Positions 1-13,600 of a stretch of 64,000 nucleotides of DNA are shown piece by piece (within the stretch, counting starts at the first letter, position 1; each line of letters begins with the position of its first letter). This DNA is from Takifugu bimaculatus (Eukaryota; Chordata; Actinopteri; Tetraodontiformes; Tetraodontidae). Both the position numbers and the translations under genes were made by a program. The notes beneath the pieces are model-generated. The model was not told the origin of the DNA and made no database searches. It worked only from the letters and a program-made list of their open reading frames with translations. The stretch lies in the NCBI GenBank assembly GCA_004026145.2, contig CP034986.1, positions 15,858,304 to 15,922,303 of the forward strand. The letters are read 5' to 3'.

Positions 1-1570
1 AATAACAAGTGAATTCTTAGAACAAAATGAGTCAGAAACAAGAAAAAACAAACCAATAGAGTAGAAGTAACACATGTAAATAATCATGACTATTCTTGTT
101 GAGGCTAAAACACCCTCTAATCTTCTTCTGCCAGACTGCATTAACAAAAGATCCATAGTCCTGTTTGGTAGCACAGATGTGTGTAACACTGAACCAACTT
201 TCTGTCCTCTCTACCACAGCACCCCAAACCCAATAAATAACAAAACAACAGAAACATTCTATTGTCCACACCGTAGTTACCCTGGACTTTTCTTTTGACT
301 GTGTGTTTTAGCCACACTGAATACGCAACTGCTGTGTAAATGTAAGGAAAAACATATTATTAGTATTATAACCAGAGCCAAATAACAATAACTCGGTGGT
401 AGCTAATTAATTCCAAAGACAAATGAAGTTTGAAATTGTAACAAATCAGAGAAAGTGTGTGTCTCTCTCTGTGATCCATGCCATCTCTGTCTCTGTCACC
501 ACTTGCCTGCAGCATTGAGGTTAGTGTTCAGGTATCTTCCTCCATCTCGCTCTATCCCTGTCACAAGAATCTGAAACTGAATATAGCATTTTATCATCCA
601 CAGCATAAACCTGATAGGCCCTGTCCCTGCGTTTGTGCCAGTCTCCTTGCTGCCTTTATTATTCACTGTGGCTCTGACATCGAGTCAGCACACAGCTCAG
701 GGCGTGCTGCACCGTTCATGATGTGCCCTTCTTCCACCCACCCATTATACCAACAGTGAAGAGGGGGAAAAAAATGCAAAGCTCCTGTTGAACAAGTGCT
801 GAATTCAAAATAGCATTTTCTCGGCAACTGCTTATTCAGATTGTCTTGCCGATGATTACCTGGCAGTACCTCCAGAATTGCAGCAAACTGCTGACATTTG
901 GCAAAGGTGCATTGCAGCATTTGCTCACAGACACAATCACTGAACTTAGATTTAAAATGGGCCATTGTCAGGATGTCAACATAATACCGATTATAAAATT
1001 TGAATTTGGAGATGCAGGGCTTATTACTATTGAATTGTGATTGTTTAAAGGTTTTTAGTGGTTCATCTGAGCACTTTTTCCTGCTTAACTGGTACTGACA
1101 CAAATTACCTCAGTTTCCCAACACCGTCCTTGTAAACTAGGTGAAGGACAACGGGACCTTGAATGTATTCCAGACAAGAAGCCCACGGTAGACTAATCAT
1201 AAGCACAGGTAGAGCCTTTCTGCCTTTGATTTATTGCCCTGAAGCTTTCAAAAACAAGGTTGCTAGAAAATCAGGACTACTAAGCAATAATAAAGATGTA
1301 ATACTTTGTTACACATTATTGAGCTAAATGGGCAGGATGTTATTCAAAAAAGATTTTTTTTGGGGGGGAGGATAAAGGTAAAAAGAGAAAATGGATGTCA
1401 ATATTGATCAAATAGAAAACTCTAATTGGGAAGATGTATGGCAGCTCAGGCTGGTGGCTGTTTACCTTAGCAGATGGAGAGACAAACATGGACTTGTCAT
1501 AGACAGGAACACACCTTTTGGAGTATACCTTATTCTGATATTACCTTCATCTCTTCCCTCTGTTTTACAG
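1..1570 (+). other. zranb3 intron (left part)
   Basis: AT-rich, non-repetitive sequence. I searched for the upstream TGTP-containing exon and did not find it, so it lies left of the window. Nothing else is recognisable. Confidence 0.7.
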
Positions 1571-1656
1571 CTTTTCATGCAGATTGATGCCCTGTACCCA
1601 AAAAAGTTTGGAACCTGGTCTGACTATGCCAAGAAATACTGCAACGCTCATTACAA
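1571..1656 (+). CDS. zranb3: zranb3 exon: end of SNF2 ATPase lobe 1
   Basis: Acceptor tgttttacag, donor GTGGGT. Encodes LFMQIDALYPKKFGTWSDYA and then KKYCNAHY, the segment that follows the TGTP motif in the family. It ends with two bases (AA) of a Lys codon completed by the first G of the next exon. The preceding exon (TGTPALGRPEE region) is not in the window. Confidence 0.93.
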
Positions 1657-4600
1657 GTGGGTCTGCCATGCAATATACTTGTAACAAACATATCTTTTCT
1701 TTGTATTTTAATATTAACATATAAGTAAATATTTAGCATATTTTTGCAACAATTTCAAGATGATAGGGAGACAAATCCATTACCAGGATCATCAAAATAG
1801 TTTCATAAAAAGCATTTTGTGATTATTCTTATTCTGGGCTAAAATAACTATAATAATCTATCCATTTATTTGTTTAAGTCTCTGCAACAGCAACTCGTCT
1901 TGCTTCTGTAAAATATCAATCTATAGCATTTACCGAGCGTCTACGTCTGTTCATTCATTTTTAACGCATTCTCTCATTTGCTACCACAATGGAGTAAGCA
2001 GAGTTTCAATAGCGCTTGCCTGCCATTTAATTTGTGCTCTTTCAAGAGTCTGCTGGGATATTGTGGTCGGTACCTGAGTGGCACCTCTGCGGAGTTGAGT
2101 TTTTGTTGTCGGAGCCAGACCACAACCGTAGCCAAGCATTAAATGCCAACAGGCTGCCCGTTGCCAGTGGTGATCAGTAACATGCCTGAGCAGAAACATC
2201 AAATGCATTGTTTTGGCTGTCCATTAAAGCCAACGGCTTGGTCAGGGATGGGTTCAGCACCATTAATGATAACGCTGTGTATGGAATGTGGGCCGTGGCG
2301 AGGGAATTCTGTCCTGGGCTCCAGACATACATTCACAATGGAGATCAAACGCTCAGAGGGGCATGTGGTGGTGTCTTCCCATCCATAGGGAAGCGATTGT
2401 GAGGAAGCTGCAGCCCCGGAGATTGAAAAACAACGTCACAGCTGGTATTTTGACACTTCAAATCGTCACACCGGTCTTTTTGGGAAGGACTGAGTTTCCT
2501 TCCCCACAACTCAATGACAAGTTTAAATAGTGTGAAACTGAAAATTTTGGCAGTTGCTTGTTGCCAGCCTTTACAGCCAAGATGGCTGCTAACCAGCCTC
2601 AGTGTGGAGGGCCAGTTCTATTCTAAAAATCCATTTGGCTAAAGACTTGTAAAAGTTGCAGGCGGGTTTTGAGGTAAAACTGCTCCTGTGGTCATTAGAC
2701 AGAATAGTTTCCTGCTTTTGCAAAGTGCCCTCAAGCAAAGAACTGATTCCCTCGATGCTCCAGGAGAGCTGCTCAGCGGTGAGCGATGGAAGGCTGTGTA
2801 AGAACCGGGCAGCTCCCAGGTGGGATTGTTTAAATGTGGATAACTATTTCTTCAAGGCATCTCCATAAATAGGCATGTATTCTTAGTGAGCTTCTCTTGG
2901 TTGGAAAAGTGTCGTGAATGCATTCGTAGCTACTGCTTCCCTCCTAATTTACTCACACAGGTTCTTTGGGCCTCGGAGACAGTGGGACTGTCGTGGAGCA
3001 TCCAATCTGGACGAGTTGCACCAGCGGCTTAGCCAGATCATGATACGTCGTCTAAAGGCTGAGGTGCTCACTCAGTTGCCACCAAAGATCCGTCAGCGGA
3101 TCCCCTTTGACCTGCCCAAAGAGGCTGCAAAGGTAAGTGAAGCTGCGTTTAGTTTAGACCCAGTTCCAAGTTTTACACCCATTCTGGATACAACACCTTG
3201 ACTTGACTCTGCGAAGTGAGTTACAGTGGTAGATAACATCTTTCCATATGAAATGAGATACCTTCAGGAACCTTGTATCTCACCAGGGGCCTTCAGTGAC
3301 TTTTATGTACACAAATACAGCCATTTTTTATTTGAGAGTGAACATCTCTTTTTAAAAATGGCACCATTTTTTGGGAACAAATCTGTTACTGGTTTACCCA
3401 CTAATATTGATAAATATTCTTATGAATGGAATATGACATATAATCATTATAATTAAAGGGTTATTAGTAGTATAAAACAGATTGCTTTGTGCTTTCTTTT
3501 GCTTTATCTAAATGACTATTTGAATAGCGAACAATGTCTTATTAATCTATATTATATTTCTATCACAAAGATGCCCCAGAGTCACACAGCTGAGTGAAAA
3601 TAGTTTCTCTTCACGTACATAGATTTGTCAGCACGGCGGCTGTGATAAATGGACCACAGTCTGTGTCCCACTTAGAACCAATTGATGTATTGCAGCTCTT
3701 GTCTTAAACTTTTGTCTCAATCAGTGAAAATGTCAATTGTCAAGTAAAAGAATGTCAAAGGTTCGACCTCGTGATTAGTAGTTTGTAGGTCCATTTTTTT
3801 CCTCTAACTGTTTTCTTTACATGCTAATTAATGCCCAGTCCACACGACATGTAAATCCTGTAGTAGTACCGTATATGATACAGTATATATGACATATGAT
3901 ATAGTGTATATAAAAATAGAATAGTAAATATACATGCATTCTAAATATTTATTTCCATGTTCTATTTAAGTGTCAGGGTATTTACAAAAAATCATATTTT
4001 TAAACAAATCATGAACCATAAAATAAATACATATACACACCAAATGATGGTCAAAAATTTAAAAAAGAATAAATACTTAAATTTTAAGCAGACACATTTC
4101 ATGTTGATCATCTCAGTAAGAATTCAGTTCGCCTCGTTCTTTATATACAAGTGCAAGAAAATCATCACATATCTCATCAAAGGCCTATATTCTTAATAAT
4201 ATTCTTTTCAGTGGAGCAGTGGGACAACTATCAGGGCTGTTTTGGTAAATCTGATATTGTGTCCGTAAAATAGCTTCATCTCCCAGTAATGGCAACCCAG
4301 GATGCAAACTCAAACCTTATCACCTTTCAGTGGTGTTCGAGACAGTTTTCCAGAGCTTGTTCAGATGGGAGATGAGCAAAACATATGGACAGGAGACCCA
4401 GTCTTTATTTTGCCTCTCGGTCACAGAGACAAATGAGCAGGATTCAATTTGTATTCAGATGCTGTTGTATAAAATATGTTTAAGGAGTTTAAGGAGACTA
4501 AATTCTTGCTGTCTATGCCAACTGTTCAATCAAAATGTCTTTTTGACAAGTTGATTTCTATTCTATTCATTTTTTTCTTAAATTCAACATCTGGATCTTT

Positions 4601-7600
4601 CTCCCATGTAAGCTTTGCCCCTATTGGAACACAACTGGGTAAGACTTTGCACATAGATTAAACACATTTCTTTTAATCTATACCCACTATATTAGATATC
4701 AGTTCCCAAGAAAGGGAACTGTACCTACTTGCTGAACTCTGAAAAACTCTCTAACCTGTAGATCCTCTATAATTCATTTTCTCAAGTGCACAAAATAAAA
4801 AAAACTCCATTCACCAGGATCAAAGGCCATTTCAGCATCCAAAGAGATGGCTAGAACAAGCACTTTGGACTTAAAGAATATTTTCAACCTTTTGAATGTT
4901 GTCATACAAAGAATGGTTGATACCAAACCCGGTTTGATCCATGGCTACAAATTCAAGTATAAGAGATGCTACCGTAATATGTTTTTATAGGGTTTTATAA
5001 TCCCTATTTAAGAGCAAAACTAGCCTATAAGAAGAGATAAGCCTCCTTCCCTGGTTTAAGTTTCAGAATAATTCATGCTTGTTCTGATGAATCAGGTAGC
5101 TTCCCATTATAAAGAGTATCCTTCTTCTATCCGGGCCAAAATCCTCCCATAAAAATCAATTTTGGATCCATCTGGCACCAGGAGCTTTTGCCCCCTGGCA
5201 TATTATCCTTTGGACCTCCTCAGGAATATCAGCTTCAATACTTTCTGTATCCTCCCTGATAGAGAAGATACAGATAAGGAATTTAAGAAAGTCTTTGTTG
5301 AGTCTAAGTTGCTCCCTAGAGGAGTTTGTGACTCCCAAGTTATCGATCCATCTTGTAACTGAACTGAGGATTGAAGATTATTCTATTAGTACCTTCCCTC
5401 GGCATGTGCCAAGCAAATGGCTAATCAGACTTGTTTCTGCAATCATAATGGTTATGTTCTTAAGGAGCATATTTCCCTTTCTGGCTAGTGAGGATGTATT
5501 TTATTCTTTTATCATTTTGCTGTAGTAGATCTTCATCATCCTGAGTGTCCATATGTTTTCCTCCCAATGTTGTGATAGCTGAAGCTAAGCAGCTTAGTCT
5601 CGCCCATTCTTTTTACAATTCCTAGAAATATAAGAAATACTTACACCTCTTAAAAAGACTTTCAGGGAGTCCAGGATAATTGACAAGGAATCAGTGTGTT
5701 TATTTAGCTCTAAAAGGTCTCAATATTGATATTAATATAATTGATATATTCTGATTTATGTGATTTAGATGGTAGTTGCTAAATCTCCTCCACAACCCAC
5801 CCACTGTGTTTGTTCCATGTTTAACATGCATCATTAGCACAGAATGATCAAAGGCCTTTAGGATAACACGAGATGTTCCCCTCCAGCATATAAATTGAAT
5901 AGATCTATTCAAGACTATCTACTGTGTTTGTCCTAGTACAAAGTGTATTCCTGTTTATGTTTATTATGAAACCTCCATACAACAATAAGGTTATGATGGA
6001 ACAGTTCTTGTTTTAGCATCTTACCTGGATCTGTAAGAGTAAACTGCTTAGTAGCTGATCTATGTAATATGTCTATGACCAGATTCAGATCACCACCAAT
6101 TAGAAGCTCATAAAAGGGGTCATTTAAATTCAAAAACAAGTTATAAAAAACCTGTGGATTATCAAAACTGAGTTAATAAGTATGTACATGAACCATTGAT
6201 TCAGAGGCTACAAAGCCTGCTACTAAGCTCTTATTATCTTCAATTACTCTCTCCTGCTGTAAAAGGAATTTATTTCTAATTAAAGTGACAACAACCTTTG
6301 CCTGAGAGGAAAACGAAGAGAAGAAAACCTGTCTCGTCCATTGACATCCTAGTTTAGTATGGGCAGCTATTGTTAAATGAATTTCTGAAAAAGAAATCAG
6401 CACATTGCCTCCTGAGAAATGCTTTTTGAGAAACTGGTCAGATGCCTTCCATTCACATTTGACACACGCCAACAGGTCAAGAGGATGTCATTGTCATAGC
6501 GATTCACAACACTGTCTCCGACCTGGAAGCAGCAGCACTCTGCAAGGCTGCTCGATGTTGACGTTAGCTCTGCCTTGAACACCAAAGTCCTGGACAGACT
6601 GACAGTAAATCTTCTGGACATTGGATTCCCGGTTACCATTTGCTAGTGAATCAGATCAGCAGGGCTGTGTGCTGTGTCTTCTGCTCTATACTCCCACCCG
6701 ATACCAAAGTCATTTAATTTACTGCGGTGCTCCACTCTTGAGAACATCTCTGGAGATCCTCCACACCCCCAAGACAAAGGAGCTGACGGTGGGCTTCAAC
6801 AGGAATAAGACTGATCTGCATCCCATCTACATAGATGGGAATTGTGTGGAGAGAGTGCTCAGCTTCTGTTTCTGGGTGTGCACATGGATCAATGGAGCTC
6901 CAACGCCACGGTGGTCATGAACAAAGCCCTCAGGAGGATCAACCCGAACAGGAAACTGCTGATTGCTCTCTTGAGAGTGTGAGACTGTATAATAACAATA
7001 TTCTATTCTATTTTCTCAAAACTATTCTATTTTATGCTAAATGGTGCCAGCATTTATAATATGTTCCAGTGTCTGTTAAAGTGGCTTTGCCTGGACTGAC
7101 TCTCTGTCAGTGTACTCCCTGGTCCCTCTGAAACTGCACGAACTTTCTTGTAAGAGCCCTTTGCTAGATTTTGGAAACCATCAGCAGGAGTGATAAATAC
7201 CAGAGGACCAACTGCACACTTATGAGCCTGAAGACTTATCCAACCACAACTATGAGGAAGTTGCTCAGAAATGTGATGATGCAAGATATTTTCCTCAATT
7301 TCCCCAAATGTTACGGTACTTCTTTAATGGGAGGCTAAGTATGGCCAGTAAATAGTGGGGCCTATTAGGCCACTAAAAATATGCAGAAATCTCTTGGAAA
7401 AAATCACATGGTTTTCTGTCAGTTGTGCTGAAGCAGCTTGTTGCATGGTACACTCACAGACATGAGCTCAGATCATAATTCTACTGTACAGTGGAATCGA
7501 AAACAGCTCCATAGCTAGAGCAGATTTTTTTATTGGTTTATTTCGCAGGCTGTTCTCAACAAGAGAAGCCAACCTTTTAGTTGCAAAACTCAATGGACTA

Positions 7601-10600
7601 ATGTATATTTGAAGAAGGGGGGGTGAAATGGTCACTCACTGCAAATCCCAACGATGTGAAGCATAAAAGAGCGATTGGCTATTATTTTCCGAAAGAAAAC
7701 ATTCTTTTCAGGAGCTGCTCTGCTAACAGAGGGCACACGTGCGCAGCAGGACCACTCAGCAGTTCAGCCACATTCATCCGTCTCATTTTCCCCCTAATGA
7801 TGGGTTTTATCTTGCACAGCCAGATAGTTTTTATGCCCCCATGCCCTTTATGTTTTTAGCTGTGGCCTTTTGTTAGCGCTGGCCCTGTAAATGTCAGCTA
7901 GCTTTGTGTATTGAGCCATTCAGGTAATTTTTTAAAAGGCATTTTATAAATAAAAATGTAATTAGAGATAAACATTGAGCACTCTTAAAGTTTGTTTATG
8001 CGGGTGAGTGAAACATCAAAAAATAGCTGCAAAGAAACACAGCTTTGTGGTCCTGCCGTAAGATCCTCTTCATCTTGTTTTTTTTGTTAATCCAGTGAAA
8101 TGCAAATTAAGGCAGTAAATTGTACAAAGCTTTCAAGTTTCACCCATAAAATGGTTGTGCTTTTTGGAAACGTATGGCACTCAGAATGCAGCTGTGAGAC
8201 TTACCTGCTGTGTGTAAGCATTAATAACCCCCCCACATGATAATTATTTATGTATGCCTGTATATGTGCTTGATCATACATGGACCTCCTCTTTTTCCCC
8301 AGCCTGCCATATGGTTTTTGTGTAGTTCAAATGATTTGTGTAAAAATGAATTTCCCCTGGCATGAGTTCTAAATTGAAGTGTTTAGCACAATATCACAAA
8401 GTATTGCTCACCGATGTTTGAGCTAAATTTCTGAGCTAAAAAAGATCTTTGTGCCAGAAACAAACACGTGGCCTCTGCGTGTCTTGCATTTGAGGAGAAG
8501 GTAGCATATGCTCTCACACCGTGATGCGCTCTGCCCATGTTCCTGCCTTAAATACAACTCGACAATCACCTTGAGAGCAAGCTAGGCGTTTTTGATTTAT
8601 TGTACCAGCTCGAATGCTTCTCCATCTTCGACCCCAGCTTGTCACACAGCAGCTATAATTGGGAGATACTCATGACCCACCTAACATCGTAGCCCATTAG
8701 GGGGGGGTGCCTTCCATGGGAATTCTCCATCTTTCTCTCTGTTTTTCCTTTCTTTCTCTTCCAAAGAAAGTAGGACAGCCAGCAGCACCATTAATTGTTT
8801 TGCCCTTTATATCTCAAAAATGGTAGTGAAGGTAAGATGAAGAAAAAAAGGACACGGTTTTACTGTCGTTGCTCTCCCCTTGCAGGAGGCCTCAGCCACC
8901 TTCGCCGAGTGGGAGATTCTGATGAAAGGACAGCGGTCCGGGGTCGAGACCACAGAAAACCCCTTCACTCAGGTCATGGGACTGGTCACACAGATGTACA
9001 AGCAAACAGCTGTGGCCAAGGTAACGAAAGACCCAGTTGTGTTGGAGTGCACGGGATTGTGATATCCTAGCTCTTTATGAACTGAGCATTGGATCTTTAC
9101 TTATTTCATTATTGTTCTGTAGCTGGGACAATGCTAGTGTCTCAAGGATAACTCTGTGATTTTTGGTATTAATATTATTGTTGTTGTTTTTGAATCTCTG
9201 GTATTGTTAAATGTGACGTCTAATCTCATCAGTGGAAAAAAATCAAAGGATTTTCTTGTACAGACAGTGGAATAGTCCTTCAAGCTGTCGCTAAAAATTC
9301 CAGGCAACATGAGGTGAATTATGATTTTAATATGCTGCCCTCAGTAGGAGATATAAAGTGAGCTGGAACTGGAGCATAGTATTTCCTCCTTAATAGCCCT
9401 CTATAAACACTTTCTTTTTATTGCACCAAAATAGCAGACCAAAATAAACACATTGTTTTAATAATTTTCAGTATGTTTTCCTTTACAAAATCAAGTCTTT
9501 CTTATAATGAATTCACTTTTAAATTTGACATCAGGTATGGGTGATTTTGTTATAACTGTCATGGCTCAAAGATGGAATGTGAAACAGAATTATATTGATG
9601 TACTGTTAACTACTAAGGAAGCATAATTGCATTCAAGTAGTGTAAAATAAAGTAGAGCATGGAGGTGCAGAAATGCAGTAAAATGTGATTTTCAACATGT
9701 AAGTTTGTTTAGAAACCACTGTTTTAATTAAACTTAACATTTTATAAAACTGTAAAACCAGATGGACCAAAAATATCTATTGCATCCAGACTGTATGTAT
9801 GCTGATCAAAATAGTGAAATAATGCATTTTCAATCCAGTTTTATGGTTAAATTCATAGCAAAAATTGATCTTTGTAGCACTAAACCCTGTCATTAAGATC
9901 ACATGGAAAAGCGTTGCCTAGGAAACAGCTTAATGGTTGCCAATGAACGCACTTATACAAAGTGCTCAGGTATTATCACCCAGCGTCCAGGGTGGCCTGG
10001 TTACACCTTATCTTGCAGTTATCCACTGGTCCAGAATAGGATCTTTGTGATGTTGTTGCTATGGAAACCTCGCTCAGTTCTGTTTGAAGTGTTGTTTCTT
10101 TTTAATGAGGGAGAAATCAGCAATATGGGAGAATGACATGAGCAAAGTACAGGGAAGGTTGGAGCCACGGCAACTGTTGCTGCTGAGATCTAAAAATCAT
10201 CACCACCTCCTCTTTTCCTCTGTAATCTCTGATCAGCTTCCAGCCTCACAATTAACGCTATGGAAATAAACAGCTCCTCAATCTCTTGTACCTCTTCGAA
10301 GTAAACATTTCCGGCAAATATAGTACCCCTCTCCAATAGCTGTGTTTGAGGATGAGCATTCTACTCAATTAGCCTGATGCCCTCAGCCATAAGGAGTGTA
10401 GCCCCAAGGTTAACGAAGACCGGAGATAACCACCGAATGCAATCATTGACACGCCACTTGCTCTGCCTACTTCCAAGCCTGAAACTCTTTTATGCTTGGT
10501 ATTGTTTGTTGATTGGATTTCTGCTAAGTTTAGCTTAACACTGGAAGTCCTTTCATTACAAAGCCCCCCTCCACTCTTTCACCCCAAAACCGATACTCCT

Positions 10601-13600
10601 GGTCTGGTCTCATTTCCTCTTCTATTGGTTTTTAGATTCTGGGCATACTCTCTTTACTATCTCCAGTTTTTTGCCCGAAGGATGGCAATTGGGTGATAGA
10701 TTCGCACATCTATGTCACTGTGACGGGCATCATGGCCCCCGCCTGCCTGCCAGTGGGCCTGGTGACGGAGCTGCCAAATGCCTTTGGGGTATTTTTATTG
10801 CTTTACTTGCCAAGCATCTGCTCCCAATTACCCAGAGAGGACAGCTCTGATGCTGGACTTTAAAGAAGGCTAACAGGCCGCTTCAGACAGCCGAGAAGTT
10901 TGTGCACTAATTAAACTCAGTGGAGGAAATCCGGCGTAGCCAAGCCGTCGGTAATGAGGACCCCCCAGATCAGAAGAGGGTCGGCAGGCATGGCGGAGAG
11001 ATTCATTATCAGGTGTATTGGCTAATTATCAGCGAGGTAAAGCAGAGGTTCTCCCACAAGAGCAGGTATGATGGCTGTAGAGGTTGTCATGCTGCAGGAG
11101 ATGAGGAGATTGTAGAGAAGGTATTCACACTGTGCAGAATGGCCTGTCTCCCCAGCAGTCGAGTAAGAGCTCTGTTTGACTCAAATCCACCCTCAGTATT
11201 TCTCACTAGTTGGTGCTATTCCTGGTTGCTTTATGGCCCGGGGGCTCTGAAATGAGCCGAGCCCCGATGCTCGATGACATGCTCACACAGCACTGCAGCT
11301 CTGCTAAAGGTAGCATGGAAGCTACCGCGGTGTGATTGCCGGGCAGCGGTGCGCGGTAAAATGATACCTTCAGGGGACTGTTAACTCACTCTGCTGATTT
11401 CGTTTCATGGGAGCTGTGTCAATCACAGCGAGTAGAAAAATGAGAGACGCTATTAAATTTAAGCTCAGATAAGCAGCTAAAGCGCAAAAAAAACACCTGT
11501 ACATTAAATCAAGAAAATCATTCTGAAAGCCGAAACTAAATAACTTCTCAAAATACATCATTTACATCCTTGTGGGTATATCGGGTTAAAGATTTTTTTT
11601 TTTTTTTTTTTTACATAGTTTGCATGTTTGTGATTTATTCAGAAAGTGTCTCCTTTCAGGTTAGTGCAGTATAATTGTGAAGTTTACCTCAAACTAAATT
11701 TGACTGTCACAGGTCCTATAAACTGGATACATCTATTTAAAAGCTCCTAAAAAATCTGAGACATATTATACGATTTGCTTCTTGTTAATTCAGTCATTAG
11801 TCTGATTATTTGTGGATCAGAAGGTGAATTTTGTGTTTCTGCTCTCACCTCAGGAGCAAACACAAAACAGATCTCCAAGATGTGAGTTATTGATTTGCCT
11901 TCAGAATCTGGGAGCTGACAAATGCGCCCCGCTCGCTCTCTGTGGTCTCTCCTTTTAAAGTCTGGATCCCTGGTATTCAATAGAGAATTGATCACTCAGA
12001 AAGGATGCCACGGTGATTAATTGACTGCTTCACTGATCTAGGCGATTCCTCTGTGTGCGTTCGACTAGTGAAGTGATGGATTCAGTAGCTCTCTTTCATC
12101 TGTGTCTATTTCTGTGTGTGTGCGTTTGTGTGTCTAGGCAGGAGCTGTGAAGGACTACATTAAGATGATGCTGGAGGCAGAGAAGATAAAGTTCCTGGTG
12201 TTTGCCCACCATCTCACCATGCTACAGGCCTGCACAGAGGCTGTGATCGAGGCCAAGGTAACCACAGCCAGTCTGGAGAAACCTGCTTCTGCTGAAAGAT
12301 CAGAGTTAAAGCAGCAGTCGTTCCCAGTCAAGCCTATCTGAAATATTTTGTAAATTGCTGATTCCCTCTGATGAGAAATATTATCTGCTAAAATCTCCAT
12401 CTCACAACTCTCAGATTTTACCATTGAATTAAAGTTAAAGCGTTCTAAGATTTGACTTTTTAATCAAGCTGTTCTCATACATTGAAAAATCATGACCAAA
12501 TCAGCTTTTTTCTGCCTATATTTGTGGAAACGTCCTAGTTTGACAACCTCACTCACCTTATTGATCAGAAAGTGTGGCATGTTTATCGAGTGACATCACA
12601 ATATTAAATCGGGAGGACATCAATTTTAGCTTGCTGTTCTCCCAAAATGGAATAAGTAGTTGAATCCAGTAGATCCCGTCAACGATATTTGGACACCTCA
12701 GTACTGCAGAAGGTGTGCAGGGATTTGGCTGAAATTAATTTGTTAACAAACAAAAACAAAATTTGACCTTTTCTCACTGTAGCCAATAGCAAGACGTGTT
12801 AACCGGTCTCACACCTATTTGGCTTCAAAATACAATACATATGTGATGCATAATCAGTTAGAAAGAGAGAACCTTGTGATCACCATCTCATATATTCATC
12901 TCTTCATAACCTTTTGTTTCGTGTGCAAACAAAATGGCCCATTAACTGTAACCTGGGGCAGTAAATGTACTCCTATTTTGTTCACATTTCCTGGCCAACC
13001 GGTTTATTTGCCCCATACATACAGTTTATTCTTTCCTCCTCCCGTCTTCATAAGTCTCACTCTTGTCCTCATCCTTCTCAAAGTTTCCAAATCAGAACAG
13101 ATTTAACAAACTGAACTTCAAGCACGTTTTAAAGTTCATGTTTAAGCATGGCTTAAATGAGGGTGCATGAACTCTCTAATTTCTGCTTTTCATCTCTCAA
13201 AAAGTAAACTTCCCTTCCAAAACTAATCCCAAGGTGTATTTCACAAGTCATCACAAGGAACTGATATCTCTTTCTATCGGCAGAAGGAACCTGTTAACAA
13301 GTTTCTGTGTGTGTGTATGAGAGTGTGTTTGTGAGTCACAGGGGTTGAGGAGGTGTCGACTGCATGTAATGCAGTGGTATGATGTGCGATAACACATTCC
13401 TCTGTGAGACACTCCCGGTACATTCACACTCACCAATTAGCAGAGATGGTCTAAAAAAGGAACCACCGTTAACGTGCTGAGATGAGCTAATGGCATTAGC
13501 GCTGCTTCTATGTTCCTCACTTTTCTCATTTCTCACCTGGTGTCCGGGGTGGAGGGTTTACTTAAATATAAATTGTGGATGGTTTGGATCCACATAAGTC

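Larger units (their letters stand above)
3133..8885 (+). other. zranb3 intron holding two LINE relics
   Basis: 5.75-kb intron. AT-rich low-complexity sequence near 3860-3950, the LINE-1-type and L2-like fragments listed separately (about 4.7-7.0 kb), then unique sequence from 7040 to the next exon. Confidence 0.8.
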
